In this document: positions 1 through 6,892 of the stretch, piece after piece
Position numbering within the stretch: the first letter of the stretch is position 1
How the letters are laid out: the number at the start of each line of letters is the position of its first letter
NCBI GenBank assembly: GCA_964607765.1
Contig: CAZSNT010000243.1
Span: 1-11,917, forward strand
Direction: 5' to 3'
Origin: CAZSNT01 sp964607765
GTDB taxonomy: Bacteria; Verrucomicrobiota; Lentisphaeria; Oligosphaerales; JABHEG01
DNA: 11,917 nucleotides
Notes under the pieces: generated by a model
Seen by the model: the letters and a program-made list of their open reading frames with translations, nothing else
What the model was told of the DNA's origin: nothing
Database searches by the model: none
Program-made: the position numbers and the translations under genes

Positions 1-20
1 GCTCTATCCGTAGGCACGGC

Positions 21-59
21 GGGACACCCGGCTCAGGAGAGCCGGGCTACGGGGGACGC
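21..59. repeat. Palindromic intergenic repeat, left copy
   Basis: GGGACA (21-26) is followed directly by a perfect 8-bp stem, CCCGGCTC (27-34) and GAGCCGGG (39-46), with loop AGGA, then four bases, then GGGGGACGC (51-59). The right end of the window carries the same architecture: GGGACC, a 7-bp stem, a 4-nt loop, and a neighbouring GCGTCCCCC. The two hairpin stems differ in sequence, so it is the structure that recurs. There is no T-tract, so this is not a standard intrinsic terminator. I read it as a dispersed repeat; recalling similar elements in Kiritimatiellota/Lentisphaerota-like genomes is from memory and was not checked. Confidence 0.55.
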
Positions 60-104
60 GCGGACGCCTCATGTAACTGGCTACGAAAAGCACTCCTGCA
101 GGTG

Positions 105-133
105 TTGGCACGGCATACTCACACCGCTATATT
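105..133 (+). promoter_or_regulatory. Sigma70-type promoter of the tRNA-Thr gene
   Basis: The -35 box TTGGCA (105-110) matches TTGACA in five of six bases. The -10 box TATATT (128-133) matches TATAAT in five of six. The spacer is exactly 17 bp. Transcription would begin near 139-141, a few bases before the mature tRNA 5' end at 148. The surrounding AT-rich patch (128-137) stands out in GC-rich DNA. Confidence 0.7.
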
Positions 134-147
134 ATAAGCTCTCTTGA

Positions 148-223
148 GCCAGCGTAGCTCAGTTGGTAGAGCACTTGATTTGTAATCAGGCGGTCAACGG
201 TTCGAGTCCGTTCGCTGGCTCCA
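148..223 (+). tRNA. tRNA-Thr (anticodon UGU)
   Basis: A complete 76-nt cloverleaf. The acceptor stem GCCAGCG (148-154) pairs with CGCTGGC (213-219), followed by discriminator T220 and an encoded CCA (221-223). The D arm is GCTC/GAGC (157-160, 169-172) with loop AGTTGGTA. The anticodon stem CTTGA/TCAGG (174-178, 186-190) has one G-U pair, and the anticodon TGT lies at 181-183, which reads ACA (Thr). The T arm is AACGG/CCGTT around TTCGAGT (196-212). The gene has its own promoter and no second tRNA follows. An open frame on the opposite strand across this gene is the usual tRNA shadow. Confidence 0.97.
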
Positions 224-493
224 TTCCCCTTCCCCTCTGCGCCCCCGTTCGCACCCAGCACGCGCCAGAAATGCCTGGCGACCGCGCGCGCCCCCCCACG
301 ACACGACCTTGCGTCGCCGGTTGAATCAAACCGGGAAGTGGTCACGCCGCCCCCAACCAGTCCCCCGTCACTTGCCGAGAAACAGACCCGGCAGGCGGTC
401 AGGGAGTTGCTTGACTTCGACGACACACGACACATTGTCATGACTTCGTCCACGCCCACGACACGATCCATACAAGGCACGACGGGAGACGAC
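224..493. other. 270-bp intergenic leader before the sulfatase gene
   Basis: No convincing gene is present. A perfect 6-bp hairpin (CGCCAG 263-268, CTGGCG 275-280, loop AAATGC) lies 40 nt after the tRNA but has no T-tract, so it is at best a processing or weak termination structure. Further on, TTGACT (411-416) is a candidate -35 box, but the -10 sequence that would go with it (CATTGT, 433-438) is poor. The inverted repeat GACA-CAT-TGTC (429-439) overlaps that position and is bracketed by GACGA (419-423) and TCGTC (446-450), a possible operator. The sulfatase frame stays open upstream to 338, but the residues added are low-complexity and unlike any sulfatase N-terminus. Confidence 0.4.
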
Positions 494-1987
494 ATGCAAA
501 AGCCGAACATCGTCATCATCATGACTGACCAACAGCAGGCGGCGCTGTGCGCACGGGAAGGTTACCCCCTGGACACGACGCCGTTCCTGGACTCTCTCGC
601 CCGCGAGGGAGCCTGGTTCAACAAGGCCTACACCGTCAATCCCACCTGTGCCCCCGCCCGGGTCAGCCTGTTCACAGGGCGCTTCCCGAGCGCTACGCGC
701 GTCCGCTGCAACCACAATCTGGCAGATGCGCTCTACGAAACCGACCTCACTGCCGTGCTCAAGGAACAAGGTTATGCAACGGCGCTGTGCGGCAAGAACC
801 ACAGCCATCTGAAGGCCGGCCGCGATCTGGATCATGTCCGCAACTACGGACACGGCGGCGGCAGCGGCGAGGAGCGTTCCGATGAAGAAAGGGCCTTCGA
901 CAAGTGGCTCACCGGCCTGCACCATCAGACGGCTCTGGAACCTGCTCCCTTCCCGGTCGAACTGCAGGGACCGTGCCGCGCCGTGCGCGACGCGCAGAGC
1001 TGGATCGAGTCTCTCGGGGCTGGGCAGCCCTTCTTCCTCTGGCTCTCCTTCGCCGAACCCCATAACCCGTTCCAGGCCCCCGAGCCCTACTACTCCATGT
1101 TCCCTCCCGAGTCCATTCCGGCGCCGCGGAACACGGCTGCGGACATCGCAAACAAACCCTATGCGTGGCGCAAGAACTACGAGCTCTGGCGCGGTCTGTT
1201 CACGGATTACGACGCGCAGACGGCCCGGGCGCCCTCGAACTACCACGGCATGCTCCGTCTCATCGACGATCAGGTCAAACGCTTTGTCGAGTTTCTCGAC
1301 AGCCGCAATCAGCGCGATAATACGCTCCTGGTCTTCCTCTCCGACCACGGCGACTTCTGCGGCCAGTATCACCTCATGCGCAAAGGCCCGCAGATGCCTG
1401 AGGAACTGATCCGCATCCCCCTGCTCTTCAACGGCCCGGGGATTGTGCCCGAACAACAGCCGCGTGCTGACTTCGTCTCCCTCGCCGACATCATGCCCAC
1501 GCTCTGCGACATGCTTGACATTCGCCTGCCTGCAGGAGTGCAGGGACGCAGTCTCTGGCCCATGCTCACCGGTGCGGAGTACCCCAAGGCCGAATTCGAA
1601 TCGGTCTATGCGGAACACGGATTTGGCGGACTGTACGTGAACGAGGACGACGCTATCGATCCGTGGGACGAAGGAGCCTACAACAAGGGCTGCACGTATG
1701 ACTGTCTGAACAGCTGGACCCAATGCGGCACGCTGCGCATGCTGCGCCGCGGCAAGTGGAAACTGCTCTACGACATGCTTGGCAACGGGCAACTCTATGA
1801 TCTGGACAGTGATCCGGGCGAGAAACACAACCTGTTCGGAGATCCAGAGCATGCGGACACCGAACACAGGCTCCTGGCCGAGCTCCTCGCCTGGACGCTG
1901 CGAGCACAGGATCCCCTGCCCTACCCCAGGCGCCGCTATACGTTCAAGACACATCCGCGCAATTACGCAGTTGACGAGGCACTCTGA
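494..1987 (+). CDS. Sulfatase (formylglycine-dependent, alkaline-phosphatase fold)
   Basis: A 497-aa type I sulfatase, predicted to hydrolyse a sulfate ester, probably on a carbohydrate. The N-terminal metal motif is IIMTDQQ (D12). The maturation signature is C52-A-P-A-R56 followed by SLFTGR, so C52 should become formylglycine through a maturase encoded elsewhere. Further family marks are GKNH (100-103), EPHNPF (189-193), SDHGD with D284 and H285, and the catalytic-region lysine K297 in RKGP; the C-terminal subdomain has KWKLLYD (421-427) and LYDLDSDPGEKHNL (434-447). Length fits the family (about 450-550). The start at 494 is chosen because GGGAG (484-488) lies 5 nt upstream and the protein then begins MQKPNIVII as in relatives. 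There is no signal peptide from this or any upstream start, so the enzyme looks cytoplasmic and would need an imported substrate. A sugar isomerase follows on the same strand. The exact substrate cannot be read from the sequence. Confidence 0.93.
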   Translation: MQKPNIVIIMTDQQQAALCAREGYPLDTTPFLDSLAREGAWFNKAYTVNPTCAPARVSLFTGRFPSATRVRCNHNLADALYETDLTAVLKEQGYATALCGKNHSHLKAGRDLDHVRNYGHGGGSGEERSDEERAFDKWLTGLHHQTALEPAPFPVELQGPCRAVRDAQSWIESLGAGQPFFLWLSFAEPHNPFQAPEPYYSMFPPESIPAPRNTAADIANKPYAWRKNYELWRGLFTDYDAQTARAPSNYHGMLRLIDDQVKRFVEFLDSRNQRDNTLLVFLSDHGDFCGQYHLMRKGPQMPEELIRIPLLFNGPGIVPEQQPRADFVSLADIMPTLCDMLDIRLPAGVQGRSLWPMLTGAEYPKAEFESVYAEHGFGGLYVNEDDAIDPWDEGAYNKGCTYDCLNSWTQCGTLRMLRRGKWKLLYDMLGNGQLYDLDSDPGEKHNLFGDPEHADTEHRLLAELLAWTLRAQDPLPYPRRRYTFKTHPRNYAVDEAL

Positions 1988-2037
1988 CTGGCAGAAGCGC
2001 GCTTGATTTTCGGCTTCTCGACGTTTCAAGTAGAGCC

Positions 2038-2104
2038 CGTCTGGAGCAAGACGCATTGCCGGAACGCCGGCATTGGAACGCCAACACCCCAACAACCCAA
2101 CAGT
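2038..2104 (+). repeat. Structured spacer: two tandem hairpins and a 3 x 8-bp repeat
   Basis: Hairpin one is CGTCT (2038-2042) and AGACG (2049-2053) with loop GGAGCA. Hairpin two is TGCCGG (2057-2062) and CCGGCA (2067-2072) with loop AACG. Downstream are three consecutive 8-mers that share CCAACA: CCAACACC (2081-2088), CCAACAAC (2089-2096) and CCAACAGT (2097-2104). The element fills most of the 130-bp spacer between the sulfatase and isomerase genes and ends just before the isomerase Shine-Dalgarno sequence (2108-2111). It may be a dispersed intergenic element or a mRNA structure adjusting expression between the two genes. No T-tract follows, so intrinsic termination is unlikely. Confidence 0.5.
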
Positions 2105-2117
2105 CCCGGAGCACTCC

Positions 2118-2888
2118 ATGACCAACGCAACTATCCCAGCACTTGATTTCGGTGTCCAGAGCTTCTGCTTCCGCAGTTTCAAAGACAACACGGAAGTGGC
2201 CGCGATGGTCCGGGATCTCGGCTTGGACAAGATCGAGATATGTGGAATCCACAGTGACGCCTTCAAAGACCTGGGGCTGTGGAGAGACGTCGTGGCGATC
2301 TACCACGACGCCGGCGTTCAGGTCGTCTCGATTGGCGTTCAGGGCTTCTCGGGCGATGAGGAAACGGAGCGACGTTGGTTCGAGTGCGCGAAGGCCGCGG
2401 GCGCGGGGCACATTGCTGCCCACTTCGGCGTGCGCAACTTCCAGACGGTCGTACCAGCCACGGCCAAACTGGCCGAAGAGTACGGCATCAAGATCGCCAT
2501 CCACTGCCACGGCGGCTACTCCTTCGGCGGCCAGCCGGACGTATTGGCGCACCTGCTGGAACTGGGCGGCGAGAGCATCGGCATCTGCCTGGACACCGCG
2601 TGGTGCATGCAGATCGGCCCGAGGCAGGGCAATCCCGCGCAGTGGGTGAAACGTTTCTCCGGCCGCATCTACGGCGTACACTACAAGGACTTCGTGTTTG
2701 CACCCAACGGAGCGTGGGAAGACGTGGTGGTAGGCACGGGCGCCCTGGACCTGCCCGCCTTCGTGAAAGCGCTCGACGACGACAATTTCGACGGGTACGC
2801 CGTGCTCGAATACGAGGCGGATCCCAACAATCCCGTCCCCGCGCTCAGCGAGTGCGTTCAGGCCGTTCGCGCCGTATCCCTGGACTGA
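2118..2888 (+). CDS. Sugar phosphate isomerase/epimerase (xylose isomerase-like TIM barrel)
   Basis: A 256-aa protein of the AP_endonuc_2 / xylose-isomerase-like barrel family (IolE/Hyi/tagatose-epimerase type), of usual length. The expected metal and substrate residues sit at barrel strand ends: E40 in DKIEICGIH, H129 and H131 in IHCHGG, D159 in ICLDTAW, H188 in GVHYKD, and E231/E233 in VLEYEAD, with the G-T-G turn at 206-208. It probably isomerises or epimerises a sugar, keto-sugar or sugar acid in the cytoplasm. The start at 2118 is supported by GGAG (2108-2111) six nt upstream; a TTG at 2073 in frame would run through the hairpin and repeat and is unlikely. With the sulfatase upstream it forms a plausible catabolic pair. 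It ends 16 bp from the convergent aminotransferase gene. No signal peptide or membrane segment is visible. Confidence 0.88.
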   Translation: MTNATIPALDFGVQSFCFRSFKDNTEVAAMVRDLGLDKIEICGIHSDAFKDLGLWRDVVAIYHDAGVQVVSIGVQGFSGDEETERRWFECAKAAGAGHIAAHFGVRNFQTVVPATAKLAEEYGIKIAIHCHGGYSFGGQPDVLAHLLELGGESIGICLDTAWCMQIGPRQGNPAQWVKRFSGRIYGVHYKDFVFAPNGAWEDVVVGTGALDLPAFVKALDDDNFDGYAVLEYEADPNNPVPALSECVQAVRAVSLD

Positions 2889-2904
2889 GCAACGTGTGAG
2901 GGAG

Positions 2905-4065
2905 TCAGAGCACCGCTTTGGCTGCGCGGCGCAGGCGCCGGATGAGCTTGCTCACGTCCGGGCGGCGTCTATCAGGGTCAAGCGAGACCATCACGGTCCT
3001 GTACAGGATGTCGAGTGACGCCGCGCACATGTCGTGGCGGTAGTCCATGCGGCAGTCCTGATTCTCCGGGAACGCGAACGGATTCATGCGTTCGTTCGGC
3101 GCACCGTGCCGCGCGAAGATCGGGTCCCACTCCGTGTAGACGTGGCGACCGGTCTTGCCCGCAATGCCCGTGCCCGCGATGCGTGCGAACTCGTCGGTCT
3201 GCTCCGCGCTCGGCAGGATGTACATGACGTGACTGCCGCACTCGTCATCGATGGAGTTGGCCCGGCTCGGCTGCAGTCCCACATCGGCGGTCTCGCGCAG
3301 AATCCGCCTTTTCTGGCGGCGCAACGCCCGGATCACCGGGTCCAGGCGGTCCAACTGCACGTTCATGATCGCCCCCTCGAACTCGGAGGCACGCGCGCCG
3401 TTGCTGGTGAACAGGCTTGGCGCTTCCTCGCGGCTCGTCCAGTAGAAGCGGCAGCAGTCGATGGCGCAACGGATCCTGTCGAACACCGCCTCGTCATTGG
3501 TCACGGCCGCGCCACCCTCGCCGCAGGTCATATTCTTGTAGTAGTTGAAGCTGAAAGCGCCCGCATGCCCGAGGCTTCCGAGCTTCCGGCCTTTATAGCC
3601 CCCGCCCACGGCCTGGCACGCGTCTTCGACAACCACAAGGCCATGTCTCTCCGCCACTGCCATGATGGCGTCCATGTCGCAGGGCAGCCCCCACATGTGG
3701 ACAGGGATGACGCCTCGGGTCTTCGGGCCGATCGCGGCCTCCACGGCAGCAGGTGAGATGGTGATTGACTCGTCGATGTCAACGATCACCGGGATAGCGC
3801 CTGCCGCGACCACAGAGATGGCCGTGGCGATGTAGGTGCAGGCAGGCACGAGTACCTCGTCGCCCGGCCCGAGGCCAACGCCCACGAGCGCAGCGGTCAG
3901 AGCGGTCGTGCCGCTGGCGGACATCATGCAGTGCTGCACATCGAGGTAACGGCTGTACCGCCTCTCGAAGCGATTGCACTCACCCTTGTCAGCGTAGCGA
4001 AACACCCGGCCGCTGTGAATCACCTTGGCGACAGCGTCGATCTCCTTCTTCCCGATTCGGTACAC
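2905..4065 (-). CDS. DegT/DnrJ/EryC1/StrS-family PLP aminotransferase
   Basis: A 386-aa fold-type I PLP enzyme of the sugar/cyclitol aminotransferase family. The N-terminus YRIGKKEIDAV..V..SG is typical. SASGTTAL (49-56) is the phosphate-binding region, VEDACQA (146-152) carries the PLP-ring Asp D148, and FNYYKNMTCGEGG (173-185) contains the Schiff-base lysine K177. The C-terminal half shows the family's small-domain layout. Members normally transfer an amino group from Glu or Gln to a keto-sugar, but the substrate here is unknown. I start at GTG 4065 because AGGGAG (4073-4078) lies 7 nt upstream and the product then begins exactly where the family begins; an in-frame TTG at 4119 would add 18 unrelated residues. 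It is convergent with the epimerase (16-bp gap) and divergent from the DapF-family gene, so it could share control with the right-hand operon. The product is soluble, with no signal peptide. Confidence 0.92.
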   Translation of the reverse strand: MYRIGKKEIDAVAKVIHSGRVFRYADKGECNRFERRYSRYLDVQHCMMSASGTTALTAALVGVGLGPGDEVLVPACTYIATAISVVAAGAIPVIVDIDESITISPAAVEAAIGPKTRGVIPVHMWGLPCDMDAIMAVAERHGLVVVEDACQAVGGGYKGRKLGSLGHAGAFSFNYYKNMTCGEGGAAVTNDEAVFDRIRCAIDCCRFYWTSREEAPSLFTSNGARASEFEGAIMNVQLDRLDPVIRALRRQKRRILRETADVGLQPSRANSIDDECGSHVMYILPSAEQTDEFARIAGTGIAGKTGRHVYTEWDPIFARHGAPNERMNPFAFPENQDCRMDYRHDMCAASLDILYRTVMVSLDPDRRRPDVSKLIRRLRRAAKAVL

Positions 4066-4315
4066 GGCGCTTCTCCCTGCTTGGGTCTGACGGGTAAACA
4101 CGTCTGTCTCATGCACCAAGGACTGCGAATGCCGTCCTATGGCAGGATATTCGCCAAAGTACAGTTGTACAAGCGCGACATGGGTGAGCTCGCAATGCCT
4201 CAGAGCTACGAGTGGCGCGTAGCGGTCGGAGGGCGGCTGCCAGCATTGTAATCGCCCACGCCCCGTCTACGTTACGTAGCCAGAACAACTGACCGCGACA
4301 GCAGAGCCCGAGGCG
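4066..4315. promoter_or_regulatory. Divergent intergenic control region with two inverted repeats
   Basis: This 250-bp gap separates the leftward aminotransferase from the rightward DapF-family operon, so it should contain promoters for both. I see two short perfect inverted repeats: GTACA-GT-TGTAC (4159-4170) and CTACG-TTA-CGTAG (4267-4279), the latter 36 bp before the epimerase start. Either could be an operator half-site pair. A minus-strand TACAAT hexamer (complement of 4245-4250) could be a -10 box, but I find no matching -35. Open frames crossing the region are extensions of antisense shadows and show no start signal or recognisable motif. Confidence 0.4.
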
Positions 4316-5239
4316 ATGATCCCACAACGCATCCCATTCACCAAAATGAGCGCGGTAGGCAACGACTTCATCTGCCTGGACAATACGGATGGCGGTTTCG
4401 ATGTTCTGCTGCAGTCGGAGGACCTGTCTCCTTTCGTGCGGCATCTGTGCCACCGAGGTCTGTCGGTTGGGGCAGACGGTGTCGTGTTCGCTTGCGAACG
4501 AGGCAGCGGCGACGGCATCGACATTGTCGCGCGGTTCCTGGAGCCTGACGGGTCCGAGGCCGAGCTGTGCGGCAACGGCACGGCGTGCTTCACGCGATGG
4601 GCAATCGCACTTGGCCTGGCTGCAGGCCCTGAGGTCCGGATTCTCACCGCTGCCGGCACAGCCACCGGCCGGCTCAACGGCGATGGCCGGGTCCGCGTCT
4701 GCGTGCCTGATCCGCGCGATCTGCGCACGGGCATTGAGCTGGATGTGAAAGGGGAGACGTGGCGTCTCGATTATCTCCACACAGGCGTGCCGCACGCCAT
4801 TGCGTTCGTGGACGCAATCGAGCACCTTGACATTGACCACTGGGGCCCCGGCGTCAGACACCATCCGTACTTCGCGCCACGCGGCGTCAATGCGAATTTT
4901 GTCCGAGTCCTGGACGTCGGTCGTATTGCCCTGCGCACCTACGAGTTCGGCGTTGAGGCAGAGACGCTGGCCTGTGGTACGGGTTCTGCCGCAGCAGCCA
5001 TCCTCGCCGCGTTGCGCCACGACTGGCCGGACCGGTTCCTGGACGGATCGGACGCCGTCGAGGTGGAAGTCGCGGGCGGCGAGACGCTCAAGGTCTGGTT
5101 CGTCAAGGGCCCGGACGATTCGATCACGGACGTCTGCCTCGAAACGCTGCCCGTCCCGATCTACGAGGGCGAGCTGAGCCCCCAGCTTCTGCAGATTCTG
5201 CGCCGCAAGACCCCGAACCTCCACGGTTCGGTCACATAA
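4316..5239 (+). CDS. dapF: DapF-family epimerase (diaminopimelate epimerase-like, altered substrate site)
   Basis: A 307-aa homologue of diaminopimelate epimerase, a PLP-independent two-base racemase that normally converts LL-DAP to meso-DAP. FTKMSAVGNDF (8-18) is the family N-terminus, DGSEAELCGNGTAC (78-91) holds catalytic C85, TGVPHAIAFVD (156-166) and RGVNANFV (189-196) are family motifs, and ETLACGTGS (216-224) holds catalytic C220. Both cysteines are kept. Two conserved substrate-holding positions are not: the Asn of the usual FNADGS is E76 (FLEPDGS), and the Arg of YERG is F211 (YEFG). In addition, the Arg of CGNGAR is A90. It is also longer than the usual 270-285 aa. The enzyme may therefore act on something other than DAP; a pipeline would still call it dapF. 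Start ATG 4316 has only a closely spaced GAGG (4310-4313); M11 is a less likely alternative. An unassigned gene begins 9 nt after its stop. Confidence 0.85.
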   Translation: MIPQRIPFTKMSAVGNDFICLDNTDGGFDVLLQSEDLSPFVRHLCHRGLSVGADGVVFACERGSGDGIDIVARFLEPDGSEAELCGNGTACFTRWAIALGLAAGPEVRILTAAGTATGRLNGDGRVRVCVPDPRDLRTGIELDVKGETWRLDYLHTGVPHAIAFVDAIEHLDIDHWGPGVRHHPYFAPRGVNANFVRVLDVGRIALRTYEFGVEAETLACGTGSAAAAILAALRHDWPDRFLDGSDAVEVEVAGGETLKVWFVKGPDDSITDVCLETLPVPIYEGELSPQLLQILRRKTPNLHGSVT

Positions 5240-5248
5240 CGACCTGAC

Positions 5249-6892
5249 ATGTCCACTGCCACGTTCATCTCCATCGACCAGAACAGTCAGCCGCTGTGGG
5301 ACACCGTCCCCAAGCTGGCGGCCGCCGCACGCCGTGGGTTGCCGGTAACGCACTACGTCGAGGACATCGACGTCGCATTCACCCGCCACGGCGCCGTACC
5401 GGGCGATGCAGCGCTGCAACTGGCTCGCGAACGCGTTTTCCGTGGCGGCGGGCTGGAGTGGGGCGCCGCTCTGTTCTACACCGACTTCCTGGGGCGGCTT
5501 CCCCTCGACGTAAGGGCTTTGGAGCCGTTCACGGGATGGAGCACTGCAGCCTTGAGCCGGCGTCTCGGCGTCACGGTCGACGAGTTGTACGATCGCTACT
5601 CGCCCTCGGACAACTGGCAGCTTGTTGGCGCGAGCTATGTCGACAGCCCGGACTGCCACCGCGTGATCGGCGATGTGACAGTGGCCGAGGCCCGGCCGCA
5701 CCTGCTCCGCGTCCTGCGGCACGCACGCGAGGATGCGGAGCGCGCCTTCCCCGAAGCTGCGCCACGTCAGCGCATCGGGGAGTGGTTCGATCGCGAAACC
5801 AAACGCCTGCAGCGGCTGCTGACCGAGTACGCCGAGGCAGGTTTGGCGAATCTATATCGTGGCTGGTGTGCCCACCACATCCCCGGGAGTGTCACGCTGG
5901 GGTTGACATCGCGGCTGTTCGACGTTGGGCGGGCAACTGCCTCGAGTGACGAACTCCTCACGCTCTTCGCAACCCGGTACGACACGGCTGCCGCTCTCTA
6001 CAACGATGCGCTGGCCGAAACGGATACCGGGCTGAACGCGCTGCGGATCGACAGGGGCGAGCTGCCGTTCTTCGTCGTGATCGAACAAGGCGGCCGGCTC
6101 GTGCGGACAAACATGGCGTTGGTGGACGGACGGCTCACTGCCATGGACCGCAGTTGGCGCGTTGGCCCTCCCTCGGACCCGCTGCCGTTGCAGCAGATGG
6201 CCCGGGATGGTGTGAAGTGCATTGCGGGCAAGGCGCTGGTCCTGGTTCTGCAGGTGCGGCTGCCTCCACACAGCCACGCGTTGCTGCTGCCGCGCCATGG
6301 CTCTCTCTACATGCCGGCAGCGTATGCGTTCGAACGCAAGCTGGCCGAGGCCGGCCTACTGACCACGATGCTCTGCCCCGTGTACCGGGTCCGATTCGAC
6401 AGCGTCCGACATTGGGCAGACTGCCAGACCCGAATCTGCCTTCCCCAGTATCTGCATGGTGCCTTCAGCAACAACGAGCTCAGCGCTGCGCAGTTCGCAG
6501 CAGAGCTTCCTGCGACCATGACACAGGCCAGGAAGGACCTCGACCAGGCAAGGACAGAAACGGGGCGGCGCACGCTGCTCGCCAGACTGTCTCCCTCGCT
6601 GCATGCACAGCGGGACGAATTGAACACACGCCGCGCCGTGCTGGCCCGCACTGAGGAAGGCCGTCAAGAGGCAGGGCAGATCTGGGACAGGGTCAAGGAG
6701 ATGGACCGTGAGCTCCTGAGCCGCCTTGTTGCCTGGACGGTCCGGAATCTGCGCATCCTCGATCTGGACACTTTCGACTCGCGGGGCGCGCTGCTCCCCT
6801 GGCACGTGGCCCTCGGTGGCGAAGCACTCTACGACGACCTGCTGCAGAACGCCGAGTTTTATCCGGAAGAGAATGGTCTGCCACACCGATGA
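5249..6892 (+). CDS. Unassigned 547-aa protein, coupled to DapF-family gene and methyltransferase
   Basis: I do not recognise a family. The protein is soluble, without a signal peptide or a convincing membrane helix. The N-terminal third (1-150) is mixed alpha/beta with an RRLGVTVDELYDRYSPSDNW stretch (104-123). Residues 145-205 are strongly helical and charged. The middle (265-400) looks like a beta-rich globular core, with ELPFFVVIEQGGRLVR (271-286), KALVLVLQVRLPPHSHALLLP (328-348) and MPAAYAFERKLAEAGL (355-370). Residues 420-500 are a long charged helical segment that could form a coiled coil, followed by a short C-terminal domain ending in EEN. Cysteines at 136, 207, 324, 376, 392 and 397 form no obvious metal motif. 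It starts 9 nt after the DapF-family stop with no clear Shine-Dalgarno, implying translational coupling, and its TGA overlaps the methyltransferase ATG in an ATGA. That packing implies a shared pathway. Coding is not in doubt: there is one unbroken 547-codon frame fitting exactly between its neighbours. Confidence 0.85.
   Translation: MSTATFISIDQNSQPLWDTVPKLAAAARRGLPVTHYVEDIDVAFTRHGAVPGDAALQLARERVFRGGGLEWGAALFYTDFLGRLPLDVRALEPFTGWSTAALSRRLGVTVDELYDRYSPSDNWQLVGASYVDSPDCHRVIGDVTVAEARPHLLRVLRHAREDAERAFPEAAPRQRIGEWFDRETKRLQRLLTEYAEAGLANLYRGWCAHHIPGSVTLGLTSRLFDVGRATASSDELLTLFATRYDTAAALYNDALAETDTGLNALRIDRGELPFFVVIEQGGRLVRTNMALVDGRLTAMDRSWRVGPPSDPLPLQQMARDGVKCIAGKALVLVLQVRLPPHSHALLLPRHGSLYMPAAYAFERKLAEAGLLTTMLCPVYRVRFDSVRHWADCQTRICLPQYLHGAFSNNELSAAQFAAELPATMTQARKDLDQARTETGRRTLLARLSPSLHAQRDELNTRRAVLARTEEGRQEAGQIWDRVKEMDRELLSRLVAWTVRNLRILDLDTFDSRGALLPWHVALGGEALYDDLLQNAEFYPEENGLPHR

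Noticed and set aside
148..223. tRNA-Thr as an integration site for a genomic island
   Set aside because: I found no repeat of the tRNA 3' end elsewhere in the window and no integrase or phage gene.
411..438. Strong promoter for the sulfatase gene
   Set aside because: TTGACT is a fair -35 box, but the correctly spaced -10 (CATTGT) matches the consensus in only three of six bases; kept only as a weak candidate inside the leader description.
127..522. Minus-strand 131-codon frame across the tRNA gene
   Set aside because: Its C-terminal residues (LITNQVLYQLSYAG type) are the well-known translation of the complement of a tRNA; the rest is low-complexity and lacks a start signal.
368..2266. Long minus-strand frame (632 codons) opposite the sulfatase
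   Set aside because: A shadow frame common in GC-rich DNA. The plus strand has a complete sulfatase with all motifs, and the antisense product has no recognisable domain.
2889..2904. Bidirectional terminator between the convergent epimerase and aminotransferase genes
   Set aside because: The 16-bp gap has no inverted repeat or T-tract.
3034..3756. Plus-strand frame opposite the aminotransferase
   Set aside because: The minus-strand frame encodes all DegT-family motifs including the PLP lysine; the plus-strand product is Arg/Ala-rich with no family resemblance.
4109..5722. Long minus-strand frame (537 codons) opposite the DapF-family gene and the start of the 547-aa gene
   Set aside because: It crosses two real plus-strand genes and an intergenic region and shows no motif; the plus-strand reading is fully supported by DapF motifs and gene packing.
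5249..6892. Resemblance of the 547-aa protein to BshC (bacillithiol cysteine ligase)
   Set aside because: Similar length, a long helical segment near the C-terminus and a vague likeness around 340-380 prompted the idea, but BshC signature motifs are not evident and no bshA or bshB is nearby. Not used as an annotation.
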